From assembly GCA_964016885.1 (NCBI GenBank), contig OZ024740.1, positions 206,190,691 to 206,254,690 of the forward strand: a DNA stretch of 64,000 bases, in the 5' to 3' direction. Below are positions 1-10,857 of this stretch, piece after piece. The first letter of the stretch is position 1, and every line of letters begins with the position of its first letter. Made by a program: the position numbers and the translations under genes. Below the pieces are notes generated by a model that was given only the letters and a program-made list of their open reading frames with translations, had not been told where the DNA came from and did not search any database. Source of the stretch: Eledone cirrhosa (lineage: Eukaryota; Mollusca; Cephalopoda; Octopoda; Eledonidae).

Positions 1-619
1 ACCCTTTTCGCCTGCCCTTTGTTGTATGTGGTCCTGGGTGTGTGTATTACCAGCTTGCATGTGTGTGCGTGTTTTTTTGTTTGTTTTTCCTTTCCCTTTT
101 CTTAATAAATAATTGAATCTCGATCCGCTGTATTTAACAGGTCAGATCTTAATGATATATATAAACACTGTCAAAAGGAAAAAAACACTTTGTTATAGAA
201 ACTGGAGTCTAAGCTAAACACACCAGCTTTACATTTGGGGGAATGTATTTGCTTTAACTAAACAACCATGGCGATGTTTCACCTCGAGTTTATAAAATTA
301 AAGTGAAAAGAAAAACCCAACAATAAACTGAAATTGAATGGAGCTTGAAAGTTGTATTGCAGCCTTAAACAATAATCTTTCTTTTCTCTGACTCATATCC
401 GACTCCCTGGCTTTGTCGAGCTAATCTACTAGTTAGCAGCAACTGAATGCAGGTGGTCTATTGTGAGACACTAAATTAATATAAAAAGAGTATCGATATT
501 TAAAAATTCAAATACCCACAGATGTTTTAGTTTTAAAATCGTAACAAGCAAAAACTATTTATGGACATCCTATTGAACTTTCATTTTACTAGCTTTTACT
601 CTCTTTATAAGCGCGGCGA
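1..619. other. No gene recognised
   Basis: AT-rich sequence with short homopolymer runs. No reading frame or RNA that I can support. Confidence 0.5.
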
Positions 620-1051
620 TGTGAGACGGATGAGGCCCTACTACAGTGGGGAAAACTAGGTTTGTCAGTTCCTGATACTGATGAGGATAGGCGGAAGCAG
701 AGAGTATGGGACAATCTGCGTTCGAGTGATACCATCACTACTATTGCAAGCCCAAAATTCTCGGGGTACTGAATTGATGCCCTGCCTGTAGCCAACATTG
801 GTGGTCTTCTCAGTCTAGACGAGCTCCGCATCTCTATTGCTCTCAGAGTGGGAGCCAACATATGTGGGAGTCTGAGATGTCGCTCTCGTAGGCCCTTCGA
901 CTCCACAGCCCTCCATGGTTTGTCTTGCCGCCTGAATTCTGGTGGCTTCGCCTGTCACACCAAGCCAAACCAGATCATTAAGCGGGCCATAGCTCTGGTA
1001 AATGTGAGAGTAACTGCTTCTGTGGCTGAACGGAATGAAATTCTAAAGTAA
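620..1051 (+). pseudogene. Decayed C-terminal region of a retroelement reverse transcriptase
   Basis: The plus-strand frame running through position 848 reads a pattern I associate with the C-terminal region of some reverse-transcriptase proteins: a WDN segment, then IDALPV (expected: W-x-ALP), LRVGANIC, a Cys pair, LHGLSC, and finally a His followed by an Asn-x-x-Ile segment. A TGA at 770 sits where a Trp is expected just before the ALP motif, so the copy is broken. The frame is open on both sides of that stop, from about 620 to the stop near 1051. No RT core is present next to it. Clade assignment is uncertain. Confidence 0.5.
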
Positions 1052-1544
1052 CAGGACTTATAGGTAAACCATTTTTTTTTTCAGCCCGTGCGTTCAAGGC
1101 GTTTGGTGGAACTGGTCCGCTGACAGCAGCATTCTTGTCATCGTTAGTGGCTAACCTTACCGAAGTGTCAGGTGATATCCGTGAGGGATGCTTGGTTGTT
1201 TCAGCGCCTTAACCTCATCATAACTCGAGCGTGTTGGATTGTCACAAAAATTTCCGATGACTCTTGTGGTGTGTGACTGATTGACGTATTTAGTGTTGAA
1301 TTGATGGTGTTTTTTTCTCTTGCTTTGATTATACATTATGTATTATATCTATAAGGTTCCTTGCAAGTTTGTGTTATGAGAGGAGCTGGGCTGTCAACTG
1401 ATCACCATCTGCAACTTGAAACTACCTAAAGCCAAAGAAGCCCACAAAACTGGCAGGTCATGGCGACCTCCAGGATAAAGTGAGAAGCGTTGGTGGATAA
1501 GGAAGTAGGACCAGGTATGTAGATACTATTGCATCCAAATTCAG

Positions 1545-2562
1545 AGGACTCCCTGCGCAAACTGAGGAAGTTGAGACAGTGTAGATTTTTCAGCTCAGGA
1601 GTTTCGGCTTCAGCTATTAAATGTTGCGGGCGAAAGAGGATTTGGCATGAGGACCCCTTTGTTCAATCAAAAAGTCAACGATGCCATCCGAGCAAAGAAG
1701 GGGGTCTACAAAGCTTGGCTTGAAAATGAGTCCTTCTTCTTGTACTTGCGGTACAAGCAGATACGAATAATCGCAGCAGAAACAGTAAAGGCGTCCAAAG
1801 ACATTGGAGGACTTTGGGGTTAAGCTGGAATCCGACTTCAGACCAGCAAATAAAGTGCTCTGGCAGACCATCCGCCGACTTCGCAATAAGAAGTCTTCTT
1901 CCACATCTGCTCTCAGGAATGCGTCTGGGGTTCTTTTCTCTTCAGAGAAGTGCATCCTCGCGAGGGGGAGAGAATACTTTGCTGATCCCCTAAACCCGAT
2001 CACAACAGCATCTCCTGATGTACATGAGGTGCATCTGGGAGCGATTACAAATCGCTTGGAGGCTGCGGTCACAAAGGCAGTGAAAGAGCTCGAATGTGGC
2101 AAGGTCGCTGAGGAAGATGAAATCCGGCCCGAGATGTTCACATGAAAATTGGGATTATCACTTACGCTTAGGTGCCTTTCCAGAGACGAAGGCTACCCAG
2201 TACACACGAGTCAGCCAGAGAATACCTTTTCTATTTAAAGCATCGGTTTTGGACCGATGGTCAGCTTCTTGTTTCCCTGATGTTTCTATATGAATGCCTA
2301 ACTATCTGTTCAGATAAATGGTGCTAAATCGAAACCATTCGATGTGGGACTCGAACTCCAGCAAAGGTGCGTACTATCACCTCTCCTGTTCATTATTTTC
2401 ATGAATAATAAAGCGCATAGCTCGGAGATCAGAGAGTCACTCCAGGTAGAGCTGCTACTTCTCTGAATTGAGAAATCATATCTCCTATACTATGCGGTTA
2501 GAATGTGTCAGGAAAGACTCGCTGAACAGATTTTATGGGCAAAACCAAGAAGAAGGTGGTTC
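1545..2562 (+). pseudogene. Non-LTR retrotransposon RT fragment, family X
   Basis: A frameshifted relic of a LINE pol. In order there is a CGRKR segment, an AIRAKKGVYKAWL segment (about 1690), FWQTIRRL-like (VLWQTIRRLRNKK, about 1856), the pre-RT motif AVKELECGK...DEIRPEM (about 2080-2140), an RT motif-B-like stretch ending CVLSPLLFIIF (about 2345-2400) and a C-terminal RMCQERLAEQILWAKP block (about 2500-2560). The reading frame changes several times and the catalytic YADD region is not visible. Shorter pieces of the same family recur at 29.9, 31.2, 46.8 and 49.6-50.1 kb. Confidence 0.7.
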
Positions 2563-3845
2563 CTAGCAATAATTAATCAATTGCATGCATGTACTTCTAT
2601 GTAATCTTATACATTTGTTATATGATAATTACCAATCTTTAGTTGTAGAAATGACATTATGTTTCAGTATAAAATGTCTAACATTATCGAAAGTATTCAA
2701 TAAAAGGAACGAAACTTTTACCATTATAATAGTAAAATAATAATAATATTTCCATCCATACTAATAATTATTAGTCTACCAGCTAGCAGTGTGTTTAACA
2801 ACAATGGTGGTTTTTAAACTATGGATGGAATAAAGTATCATCTATTTTTAATTATTTCTCTTATTTCCATCCATAGATATAATTACAAACTGTTTGTTTA
2901 ACCGGTGTTGATCACTATTAGTGACAAGTGCGCTGAGGATAACGCGAATGATTTCTTTTAAAATGTTGACACAACATTAATGTGAAAAATTAAAATATTC
3001 AAAAAAAAAAAAAAGGTAAGAATATTGAATCTCATCCTATATTTTAATTTGGGTGATTATATATCGTATAAATACAGGGATGATTTTCATGTGTGATTTT
3101 TCAGAAAAGGCTCAATGACAGAGAAAGTTACCTTTTATGTAAACAAATTTAACAACCTGCTAGAAACGGCAGCTAAATTGCCTTCAAATTACACTCTTAA
3201 GAAAAATGAGACATTGGATAATGTAGTTCTTGTTATATTAAGTATGAATAAAAAAAAGATGGGATGGTCATGGCTAGAATATCCTTGATTAATAGGTCTG
3301 GTCGATCAGAACTGACAACGCAATAACATTGTAATGAAAATAAAAATTACATTAGATCTGTAGATATGTTATCAAAGAAGAATGTATAGACATGGTTATA
3401 ATAATAGGACACGGTAAAAGACTCCACGTGTGCCATGTGTAGGCGTGAATTTTAACATTTTCTTGTTATATAAGACAACACGAGGTCAGCAATTTCAGTG
3501 AAAGGTTAAAGTCGATTATATCGACCCGGTATTTAACTGGTACTTTATGTTATCAATCCTGGAAGGATGAAAGGTGTACGTCACGTGTATTTGTATATAT
3601 TTTCTGTCTAGTTTTGTGATAAAGTTTAATGGTCTTCTATGCAGGTATATATATATATGTATTACTTATATAGTGGCTATCAACTTGTTGCTGAATATGA
3701 TCACCTTTTGCGTCTCCTTAATCTTTCACCTTATGGATTCTAGAACCTGTTACAGTCTTGCTGGTTCTATCGAAGATCCAACAGCTGTATGGCACAACTA
3801 CAATTTAGTGCCCCGCCACCGGCGTTGATTCCTCATACAATCTAT
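2563..3845. other. Non-coding AT-rich DNA
   Basis: No gene seen. There is a small inverted repeat around 2818-2876 (TATGGATGGAA against TTCCATCCATA) and a short decayed piece of SINE type 1 near 3508-3574. Confidence 0.5.
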
Positions 3846-4014
3846 AATAATTGTTTCTACTTTAGGCACAAGGCCAGCAATTACCCAGTGTATTACTGGT
3901 ACTTTATTTTATCGACCCTGTAAGGATGAAAGGCAAAGTCAACCTCGGCGGGATTTGAACTCAGATCGTAAAGGGACGTAACTATGCTGGAAAGCATGGC
4001 GTCCGACTCTCTAA
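3846..4014 (-). repeat. tRNA-derived SINE, type 1
   Basis: Reverse-oriented copy of the most frequent short repeat in the window. On the minus strand it has a tRNA-like head (GGTAGAG-like A-box region, and a GAGTTCAAATCCC B box). It continues through a conserved body (GGGTCGATAAAATAAAGTACC) and ends GGCCTTGTGCCTAAAGTAG followed by AAACAATT. Other copies are listed below. Confidence 0.8.
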
Positions 4015-4161
4015 ATTTATAATAATACATATTTTTTAATGAAAGATTGCTGGGGTACATTTTCCATTTCGTAGAATATGGTTATATTTAACTTTAAGCA
4101 AAAGAAATAATTTTTTAAAATCATTATTAATTATTATTGTACAGTTTCCGTTCATTAATTA

Positions 4162-4313
4162 AATAATTGTTTCTACTTTAGGCACAAGGCCAGCAATTAC
4201 CCAGTGCATTACTGGTACTTTATTTTATCGACCCCGTAAGGATGAAAGGCAAAGTCAACCTCGGCGGGATTTGAACTCAGATCGTAAAGGGACGTAACTA
4301 TGCTGCAAAGCAT
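4162..4313 (-). repeat. tRNA-derived SINE, type 1
   Basis: Second copy, almost identical to the one at 3.85 kb, with its head truncated at the junction with the 430-bp repeat array. Confidence 0.8.
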
Positions 4314-4315
4314 AA

Positions 4316-5621
4316 ATATATATATATATATATAAGTATGTACACGTACATACATATATGTATACAGACGTACAGTAGTATGTATATATATGTACATACA
4401 TGCACACACATATATATGTGTACGTATGAATTCACCGATCATTTATTATAATGCTCGGTGTGTTTGTAAACAAACATCCCGTATTAAGCCGTAGTGTCCA
4501 GCAACCATCGTTGCTCGTTTGTTCAACACTGACAAAGGAACGCTGTACTAGTTTCAAGCTTATTAGCTATCGTCAGCAACGTATACCTTCCTGCCAGATT
4601 GTTGAACATATATACTTACCTTATGCATATTAACGGCTGAGTAGCCCAATTTGCATATCGAGTGGGTTAATCGGCCGGGTGCACCAAAAACGATAAACGG
4701 AAAAAATGAAACGAAATTTCATTTCCCACTCTTAGTACGGCTGTTACTTAAATATAAGTATGTACACGTACATACATATATGTATACAGACGTACAGTAG
4801 TATGTATATATATATATATATATACATACATGCACACATATATATATATGTACGTATGAATTCACCGAACATTTATTATAATGCTCGGTGTGTTTGTAAA
4901 CAAACATCCCGTATTAAGCCGTAGTGTCCAGCAACCATCGTTGCTCGTTTGTTCAACACTGACAAAGGAACACTGTACTAGTTTCAAGCTTATTAGCTAT
5001 CGTCAGCAACGTATACCTTCCTGCCAGATTGTTGAACGTATATACTTACCTTATGCATATTAACGGCTGAGTAGCCCAATTTGCATATCGAGTGGGTTAA
5101 TCGGCCAGGTGCACTGAAAACGATAAACGGAAAAAATGAAACGGAATTTCATTTCCCACTCTTAGTACGGCTGTTACTTAAATATAAGTATGTACACGTA
5201 CATACATATATGTATACAGACGTACAGTAGTATGTATATATATATACATACATGCACACATATATATATGTACGTATGGATTCACCGAACATTTATTATA
5301 ATGCTCGGTGTGTTTGTAAACAAACATCCCGTATTAAGCCTTAGTGTCCAGCAACCATCGTTGCTCGTTTGTTCAACACTGACAAAGGAACACTGTACTA
5401 GGTTCAACAATCTGGCAGGAAGGTATACTTGCTGACGATAGCTAATAAGCTTGAAACTAGTACAGCGTTCCTTTGTCAGTGTTGAACAAACTCATTTACA
5501 ATGAGTGTATATATATATACATACTACTGTACGTCTGTATACATATATGTACGTGTAAATACTTATATTTAAGTAACAGCCGTACTAAGAGTGGGAAATG
5601 AAATTTCGTTTCATTTTTTCC

Positions 5622-5640
<19 letters not shown>
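4316..5640. repeat. 430-bp repeat: three direct units plus an inverted part
   Basis: Three head-to-tail units with 430-bp spacing (compare positions 4451, 4881 and 5311). Each contains a (TA)n-rich block with GTACGTCTGTATAC-type palindromes, a stretch around TGCTCGGTGTGTTTGTAAAC, and an end reading AACAGCCGTACTAAG on the other strand. The third unit breaks off near 5405 and is followed by an inverted, internally deleted copy to about 5640. The 60-codon open frame repeated in the units matches nothing I recognise and is probably chance. The same repeat returns at 62.5-63.5 kb. Confidence 0.85.
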
Positions 5641-5652
<12 letters not shown>

Positions 5653-5657
5653 GGCAT

Positions 5658-5706
5658 TCCTTACTTTTGGCACAAGGCCATCAATTACCCAGTACATTAC
5701 TGGGCA
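5658..5706 (-). repeat. SINE type 1 fragment
   Basis: Only the 3' tail portion (GGCACAAGGCC...CAATTACCCAG on the plus strand) is present, next to the left end of the Merlin element. Confidence 0.6.
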
Positions 5707-5715
5707 CTACAACGC

Positions 5716-7390
5716 TATTAGCTGTCAGTCCAAGCAGCCGATGGAAACAGGCGAATGTGACGTCACTCGTCAAACATCGTTTATTTCCGTATTACTACCA
5801 CGCGTAAGTGGAGTTTTCACGCATTTTTTGGAGAGAGAGAGAGAGGGGAAGAGAGAGGAAGACTTAAAAGGGCCAAATTATAAAACAAATAGAAAACAAG
5901 TCATGGTTATAAAGCATATCGATGTAAGTGGGGTTACTTAAATGAAAATATAGGTGGCCCTTAAAAGGGCCAAATTAGAAAACAAATTTAAGTTAATTAG
6001 AAAACAAGTCATGGTTATCAAATAAATTTGATTTATTCATTTATATTTTCATTATTCACCAACCTTATTCAAAAGCATGTTTAGAAACATTTTTTTCACC
6101 AACCTTATTCAAATGCATGGAATCAGATGACGGATATGTTCTAATAACTTTTGGAAAATTTCTCCTTTAAATTCATACCGCCACATGAATTCAATGAGAT
6201 GGTTTTGAAGCACATTTCTGGCTGTCCCGTTTTCCCTTTTATTCCTATTTTATACGTGTTTCCACAAGCATTCTATGTGATTCGTTGTGGCAAATGTTAC
6301 TGGATCAACAAAATTGATCGAATGGTTCACCGTCAAATGTTGATAGCCTAGCTGATCGATCGTATTATAGGAACGCCATAGATCAGATATTCTGGTTGTC
6401 CCTGACAATATACGATCCTGTATAATGGTTAAAAGTGTCTCCGCTGTCCTGTCTTCTACTGCTACTAAAATACATCTTCTGGTACTTCTTTCCAAAGCAC
6501 CAAAAACCCACTGTGTTTTCACAGAATGGCCACGATGGTATTTCCTTCTCACGAATGCGCTTTCATCAATCTCGACAATTCGGTTTGGCCCGCCAAGCTT
6601 AATGTTTTGTGCCACATAGTACTCTGCACATACATCACGGCAAAAATTTCGCCAATCTACTACGGCCACATTCGCGATACGACATTCCTCTGAAATCTTC
6701 TTGGCTAAATCTTCTTTTGCCCAAAAATATAATATATCAACTATCTGTTCACACTTCAAATTGCTATTTTCTAAAAATGTGCCTTTTCTAATAGAAACCT
6801 GTTTTCTACAAGGTCTTTTACATGACCAGATAATCCCATCTGACACATTTTGTTTCGCTACTTCCAACATACGTTGACCACATGAAGGGCAGACCTTTTG
6901 TGTATTCAGAAGTCCGTGAATGTTCAACCAATTGACGGTATCTGCTGTAGTAGCGGTAGCGATGGAAAGATCGCGATGGTTAATTCCCTTAACACTTGGA
7001 TATATTATAGAACTCATTTTTCAACTTGCAGATGCGTGTATTATCACAAAGTGAAGATTAAAGTTTATTTATTTACACGTGGTGTTGGTGATGATTGTTG
7101 CTGATTGGTGGGGATTGTCTCCATGGGGACTGTCTCCATGGGGACTGACGCTTGTCTCCATGGGCACTGTATCCATGCTTTTGAATAAGGTTGGTGAAAA
7201 TAATTTGTTTTCTAAACATTTCTTCATAAATATATAGGGTTGGTGAAAAATATTTGATAACCTATATTTTCATTTAAGTTAACTCCACTGTTGGTGAAAA
7301 TGACTTGTTTTTTATATTGATAACCATAATTATGAAAATATGTGACGTCATTCGTCAACCTTCCCCTACTTTCACTTCTGACAGCTAATA
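5716..7390 (-). mobile_element. Merlin-type DNA transposon with long inverted ends
   Basis: The outer ends are TATTAGCTGTCAG at 5716 and its complement CTGACAGCTAATA ending at 7390. Both are followed by a related TGACGTCA block. Further inverted pairs lie inside: GGTTACTTAAATGAAAATATAGG near 5933 against its counterpart near 7258-7290, and CACCAACCTTATTCAAAAGC near 6057 against 7175-7196. The only long frame inside is an ISXO2/IS1595-like DDE transposase, which defines the Merlin superfamily in animals. I could not find a clear target-site duplication, so the ends are approximate. Confidence 0.65.
6109..7017 (-). pseudogene. Merlin (ISXO2-like) transposase with one in-frame stop
   Basis: DDE transposase that would cut and paste the surrounding element. 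From the ATG at 7017 there are 255 open codons. The N-terminal zinc-binding part has CPSC at residues 43-46 and further Cys at 66 and 70. The catalytic core follows: D151 in EIDES, then RRKYHRGH and WVFGALER, D212 in SDLWRSY, and E249 in TTNHIECLW, so the DDE triad is complete. A TAA at 6250-6252 stops the frame just after the last catalytic residue. The same frame then continues open for about 46 codons with the family-typical LIEFMWRYEF ending, to a TGA at 6109. One nonsense change is the only break seen, so the copy is fairly young. Family assignment is firm; activity is unlikely. Confidence 0.8.
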
Positions 7391-7477
7391 CCATGAACTG
7401 TAAAAATACAGTTCATGGTATTAGCTGTCAGAAGTGAAAGTAGGGGAAGGTTGACGAATGACGTCACATATTTTCAT
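7332..7477. repeat. Perfect 71-bp-arm palindrome
   Basis: Arms 7332-7402 and 7407-7477 are exact reverse complements around a 4-nt AAAA centre. Each arm contains the Merlin right end (TGACGTCATTCG...CTGACAGCTAATA). It therefore looks like the right end of the 5.7-7.4 kb element facing an inverted second copy of that end. As RNA or single-stranded DNA it would fold into one long uninterrupted hairpin. Confidence 0.95.
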
Positions 7478-7486
7478 GTGTGTGTG

Positions 7487-8245
7487 CAAATTTCAATAAT
7501 ATTATGACACCCTAATGGGGGTTAAACGCCCTATAGTGAAAAGTTTGGCCAATAAATGGAACAAGATTTTACGAACTCCTCCTATGATTTTGGAGATAGA
7601 CCCCCATAACCATATATATTCTGAAACTACATTGCCCAGGGTACTTGTATAAGTATATTTCATTTTAATCAAAGGGTTCATCGGGGGCACAAAACCGCCG
7701 CTGAAACTTTACCTTCGATTTATATGAAATTTAAACCATAGGTAAATGACAAGATATGATGCCTATTCACAAAATTTCAGCAAATTTCAATAAAATTAAA
7801 ATACCCTAATGGGAGTTAAACCCCCTATTAGGGTTCACTGGTGGCACAAACCCCTGCTGAAAATGTTTTCCCTTCGATTTATATGCAATTTAAACCATAG
7901 GTAAACGACAAGATATGATGCCTATTCACATCATTTCAGCAAATTTCAATAAAATTACAATACCCTAATGGGAGTTAAACCCCCTATTAGGGTTCACTGG
8001 TGGCACAAACCCCTGCTGAAAATGTTTTCCCTTCGATTTATATGCAATTTAAACCATAGGTAAACGACAAGATATGATGCCTATTCACAAAATTTTAATA
8101 CTATAAGACATCTTAATGGTGGTTAAACCCCCTATTAGGGTTCCCCGGGGGTACAAACCCCCACTGAAAACTTTTCCCTTTCGATTTATATGAAACTTAA
8201 ACCATAGGTAAATGACAAGATAAGCCTATTCACAAAAGTTTTCAA
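7487..8245. repeat. Short satellite, about four units
   Basis: Units carry AATTTCAATAA, then CCCTAATGGGAGTTAAAC, CCCTATTAGGGTTCACTGG and TATATGCAATTTAAACCATAGG. Two central units are spaced 159 bp apart (7802 and 7961). The first unit is longer, about 294 bp, and the last is about 150 bp and more diverged. Confidence 0.85.
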
Positions 8246-8297
8246 TTGATATTTTGAAAAAAATTATTTACAAAAAACAAAATAAGAATAAGATTTA

Positions 8298-8422
8298 ATA
8301 ATTGTTTCTACTTTAGGCACAAGGCCAGCAATTACCCAGTGCATTACTGGTACTTTATTTTATCGACCCCGTAAGGATGAAAGGCAAAGTCAACCTCGGC
8401 GGGATTTGAACTCAGATCGTAA
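8298..8422 (-). repeat. SINE type 1, head-truncated
   Basis: Same sequence as the copies at 3.85 and 4.16 kb, from the AAACAATTATT end back to the B-box region (GATCTGAGTTCAAATCCC on the minus strand). The tRNA A-box part is missing. Confidence 0.8.
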
Positions 8423-8654
8423 TAATGCAATTTTGATTTGATATATTACAAAAAATGATGTTTTCCAATTTTTCATGCATTATATTTTACATTGAGTAAT
8501 ATTGAGTTTTTCTCCATAAATTATATCACTGATTTAAAATCAATCATCATTTTCTTACAAAAAAAATGTGTGAAACGCAGCAAGGCGCTGGTAATTCGGC
8601 TAGTATATATATGTGAGTGTTTTTATATATATATATGTGTGTGTGTGCTCATTA

Positions 8655-9637
8655 TGTAGGAGAGGTGTAGGTAGAAACTCCATCCTCTGCCCTATATGCA
8701 AACTATGGGTACACAAGAGATGTAGTGGGATCTCAGGAAGTTTAGTTAAGAATGTAGGCTTTACATGTAGCAGTTGCACCAGGACAGTAAGCAGGACAAT
8801 CACTGAAAACAAGTGACATCAAAGTCTGGGAGGACTTGGTAAAAACAATACCGAATTAGCAGCGGGGGGGGGGGGGGTGTTCTGAAAGAACGGGATGGAA
8901 GAAGTTGAGGGAGCTACTGCCACAGCTGGATACAAAAGGCTTTTCCCTCAGAATAAAAGGTAGACTGTATGATGTGTGCATATGAACGGCAATGTTGCAT
9001 GGTAGTGAGAACTGGGCGCTGTGTGTAGAAGACTTGCGTAGATTAGAAAGGGATGAAGCTTTTATGCTCCGATGGATGTGTAATAGTAATATACGTGAAC
9101 AGCAAAGCATAAACAAACTGAAAGAGAAACTAGGCATAAGAGGAATCAAATGTTGTGTGCAGGAGAGGAGATTATGTTGGTATGGACATGTGATTCGTAT
9201 GAAGGATGACAGCTACATAAAGTCTCAGAAAGACTTGAGATGAAGTGATAAAAGCCGACCTTGCCCAATTGCACCCCTGAAAGGCAATGACACAGGACCA
9301 AGATCTCTGGCGTTATGAGGTAATACAGAAACCCCAACTTCCCATGGGCCCAGGCCAAGGCTGAAACATACATACAGTATGCACCACTCCATCCCACCCG
9401 CCAATATATCTTTCATGAGAACAGGCTGAAACACTGTAAAGTGGTCGTGATGGTGACACGGTAAAAAACACCCAGTCCACACTGTAAAGTAGTCGTGGAG
9501 GAATCACAACAAAAAACACCCAGTACTCACTGTAAATGAGCTTGGCATTAGGAAGGGCATCCAGCTGTAGAAACCAAGCCAAAATCAGTTCTTTATGAGC
9601 AAGACATGGTCACCTGACCTAACATTGCCAACAATAG
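8655..9637 (+). pseudogene. 3' part of an RTE LINE (copy C)
   Basis: Plus-strand frames give the zinc-finger insert (RRGVGRNSILCPIC...WVHKRCSG, 8655-8813), then after frameshifts the thumb region (MLHGSENWALCVEDL, RWMCNSNIREQQSIN, WYGHVIRMKDD, 8992-9240). It ends with the LINE's 3' non-coding tail (GGAAGGGCATCCAGCTGTAG near 9553). It is 5'-truncated, has a poly-G tract at 8866 and is not functional. Confidence 0.75.
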
Positions 9638-10015
9638 AAGGCACATGGCTCAGTGGTTAAAGCATTGGGCTTGCAATTGAAAGGTTGTGAGTTTAATTCT
9701 CGGACCGGGTGATGTGTTGTTTCCTTGAGCAAGACACTTTATTTCACATTGCTCCAGTTTACTCAGCTGTAGAAATGAGATGATAGGACTGGGGTCCCTA
9801 CCATTCCACTGCAAAGTGGTCGTGGAGGTGCCACGGCAAAAATAAAAAATCAGCACTCACTATAAATGAGGTTGGTGTTAGGAAGGGCATCCAGCTGTAG
9901 AAATCAAGACAGAATCAGTTCCCGTATGAGCAAGACAAGGTCAGCCGACCGGACACTGCCCACAACAGGACAACACATGCTAGCATAGAAGAACTGACAT
10001 AAAATGATGAGGATG
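9638..10015 (+). repeat. tRNA-derived SINE, type 2, full length
   Basis: The head is tRNA-like: box A GGCTCAGTGG and box B GGTTGTGAGTTTAATTC. A central block reads CCTTGAGCAAGACACTTTA. The 3' half (TGCAAAGTGG...GGAAGGGCATCCAGCTGTAG...AAAATGATGAGGATG) matches the 3' end of the RTE LINE copies in this window. The 3' end is an ATG-type simple tail. Confidence 0.8.
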
Positions 10016-10019
10016 AAAT

Positions 10020-10420
10020 ATAACAGAGTTTTATAGCTTGCTTGAAGCATTGATGAATAGGAAACACCAATTTAAATTTTCAAAACCAAGTTGAGGGCCT
10101 TTGAACCCCAGGCTATTGCAATAGCTGCTCCTGATTTTAGATGTAGAAGACAGGACCTTTGGTACCACACAGTGACGTCCTGTTCGAGAATTGGTCCAGC
10201 TCTCGATGCGAAAGTTTGGTCTTAGTCCCCCCCAAGATTTTCCATATGTATATCATTGCATATCTCTCCCGTCTTCATTCCGAGGAGTAGAGTTTCAGTT
10301 CTTTTAGACTCTCCCAGTAGTTTATCTCCTTCATCGTGGCAACCTTCTTGGTGTAGCTTCATTGGATTGCTTCAAGCTCCATGGTTAGTTTGATACTAGG
10401 GGGTGACCACAGCTGGGAGC
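10020..10420 (-). pseudogene. C-terminal fragment of a jockey/CR1-like LINE
   Basis: The minus-strand frame, with several stops, reads the typical end of a LINE reverse transcriptase: CSQLWSP, then ELEAIQ, then NYWESLKELKLYS, RRERYAMIYIWKIL, and a terminal GTKGPVFY segment. The pattern (LWSP, LExIQ, YWERLxxLxLYS, RRERY) is standard for these LINEs. It is distinct from the RTE copies on either side. Confidence 0.6.
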
Positions 10421-10787
10421 ATTCATCATTTCATTTTACGTCCACTTTTTTCCTGCTTGCAAGGGTGGGACGGGAACTGATTCTGGCTTGATTTCTACAG
10501 CTGGATGCCCTTCCTAACACCAACCTCATTTACAGTGAGTGCTGGGTGCTTTTTTCCCGTGGCACCTCCACATCCACTTTACAGTGTGGGCTGGGTGCTT
10601 CTTTGCCGTGGCACCTCCACGACCACTTTGCAGTGGAATGATAGGGACCCCAGTCCTATCATCTCATTTCTACAGCTGAGTAAACTGGAGCAATGTGAAA
10701 TAAAGTGTCTTGCTCAAGGAAACAACACATCACCCGGTGTGAGAATTGAACTCACAACCTTTCGATTGCAAGGCCAATGTTCTCAAT
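10421..10787 (-). repeat. SINE type 2, reverse orientation
   Basis: Begins with the ATCATTTCATTTTACGTCC tail and ends with the tRNA-like head (AACTCACAACCTTTCGATTG and GGCCAATG). Same family as 9638-10015. Confidence 0.8.
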
Positions 10788-10857
10788 ATGTATACATATA
10801 TATATATATACTCACACATATATATAAACTAATATATACACACACACACATTATATC

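Noticed and set aside
4451..5063. Identical 60-codon frames in successive 430-bp units
   Set aside because: Identity follows from the tandem duplication. The frame is lost in the third and inverted units and resembles no protein family.
7487..8245. Regularly spaced repeats that could suggest a CRISPR array
   Set aside because: The units are contiguous satellite copies without unique spacers, in an animal genome.
9638..9710. tRNA-like sequences with A and B boxes (also at 25992, 53199 and 42240-42320)
   Set aside because: The cloverleaf is incomplete and the sequence continues into SINE bodies; these are SINE heads, not tRNA genes.
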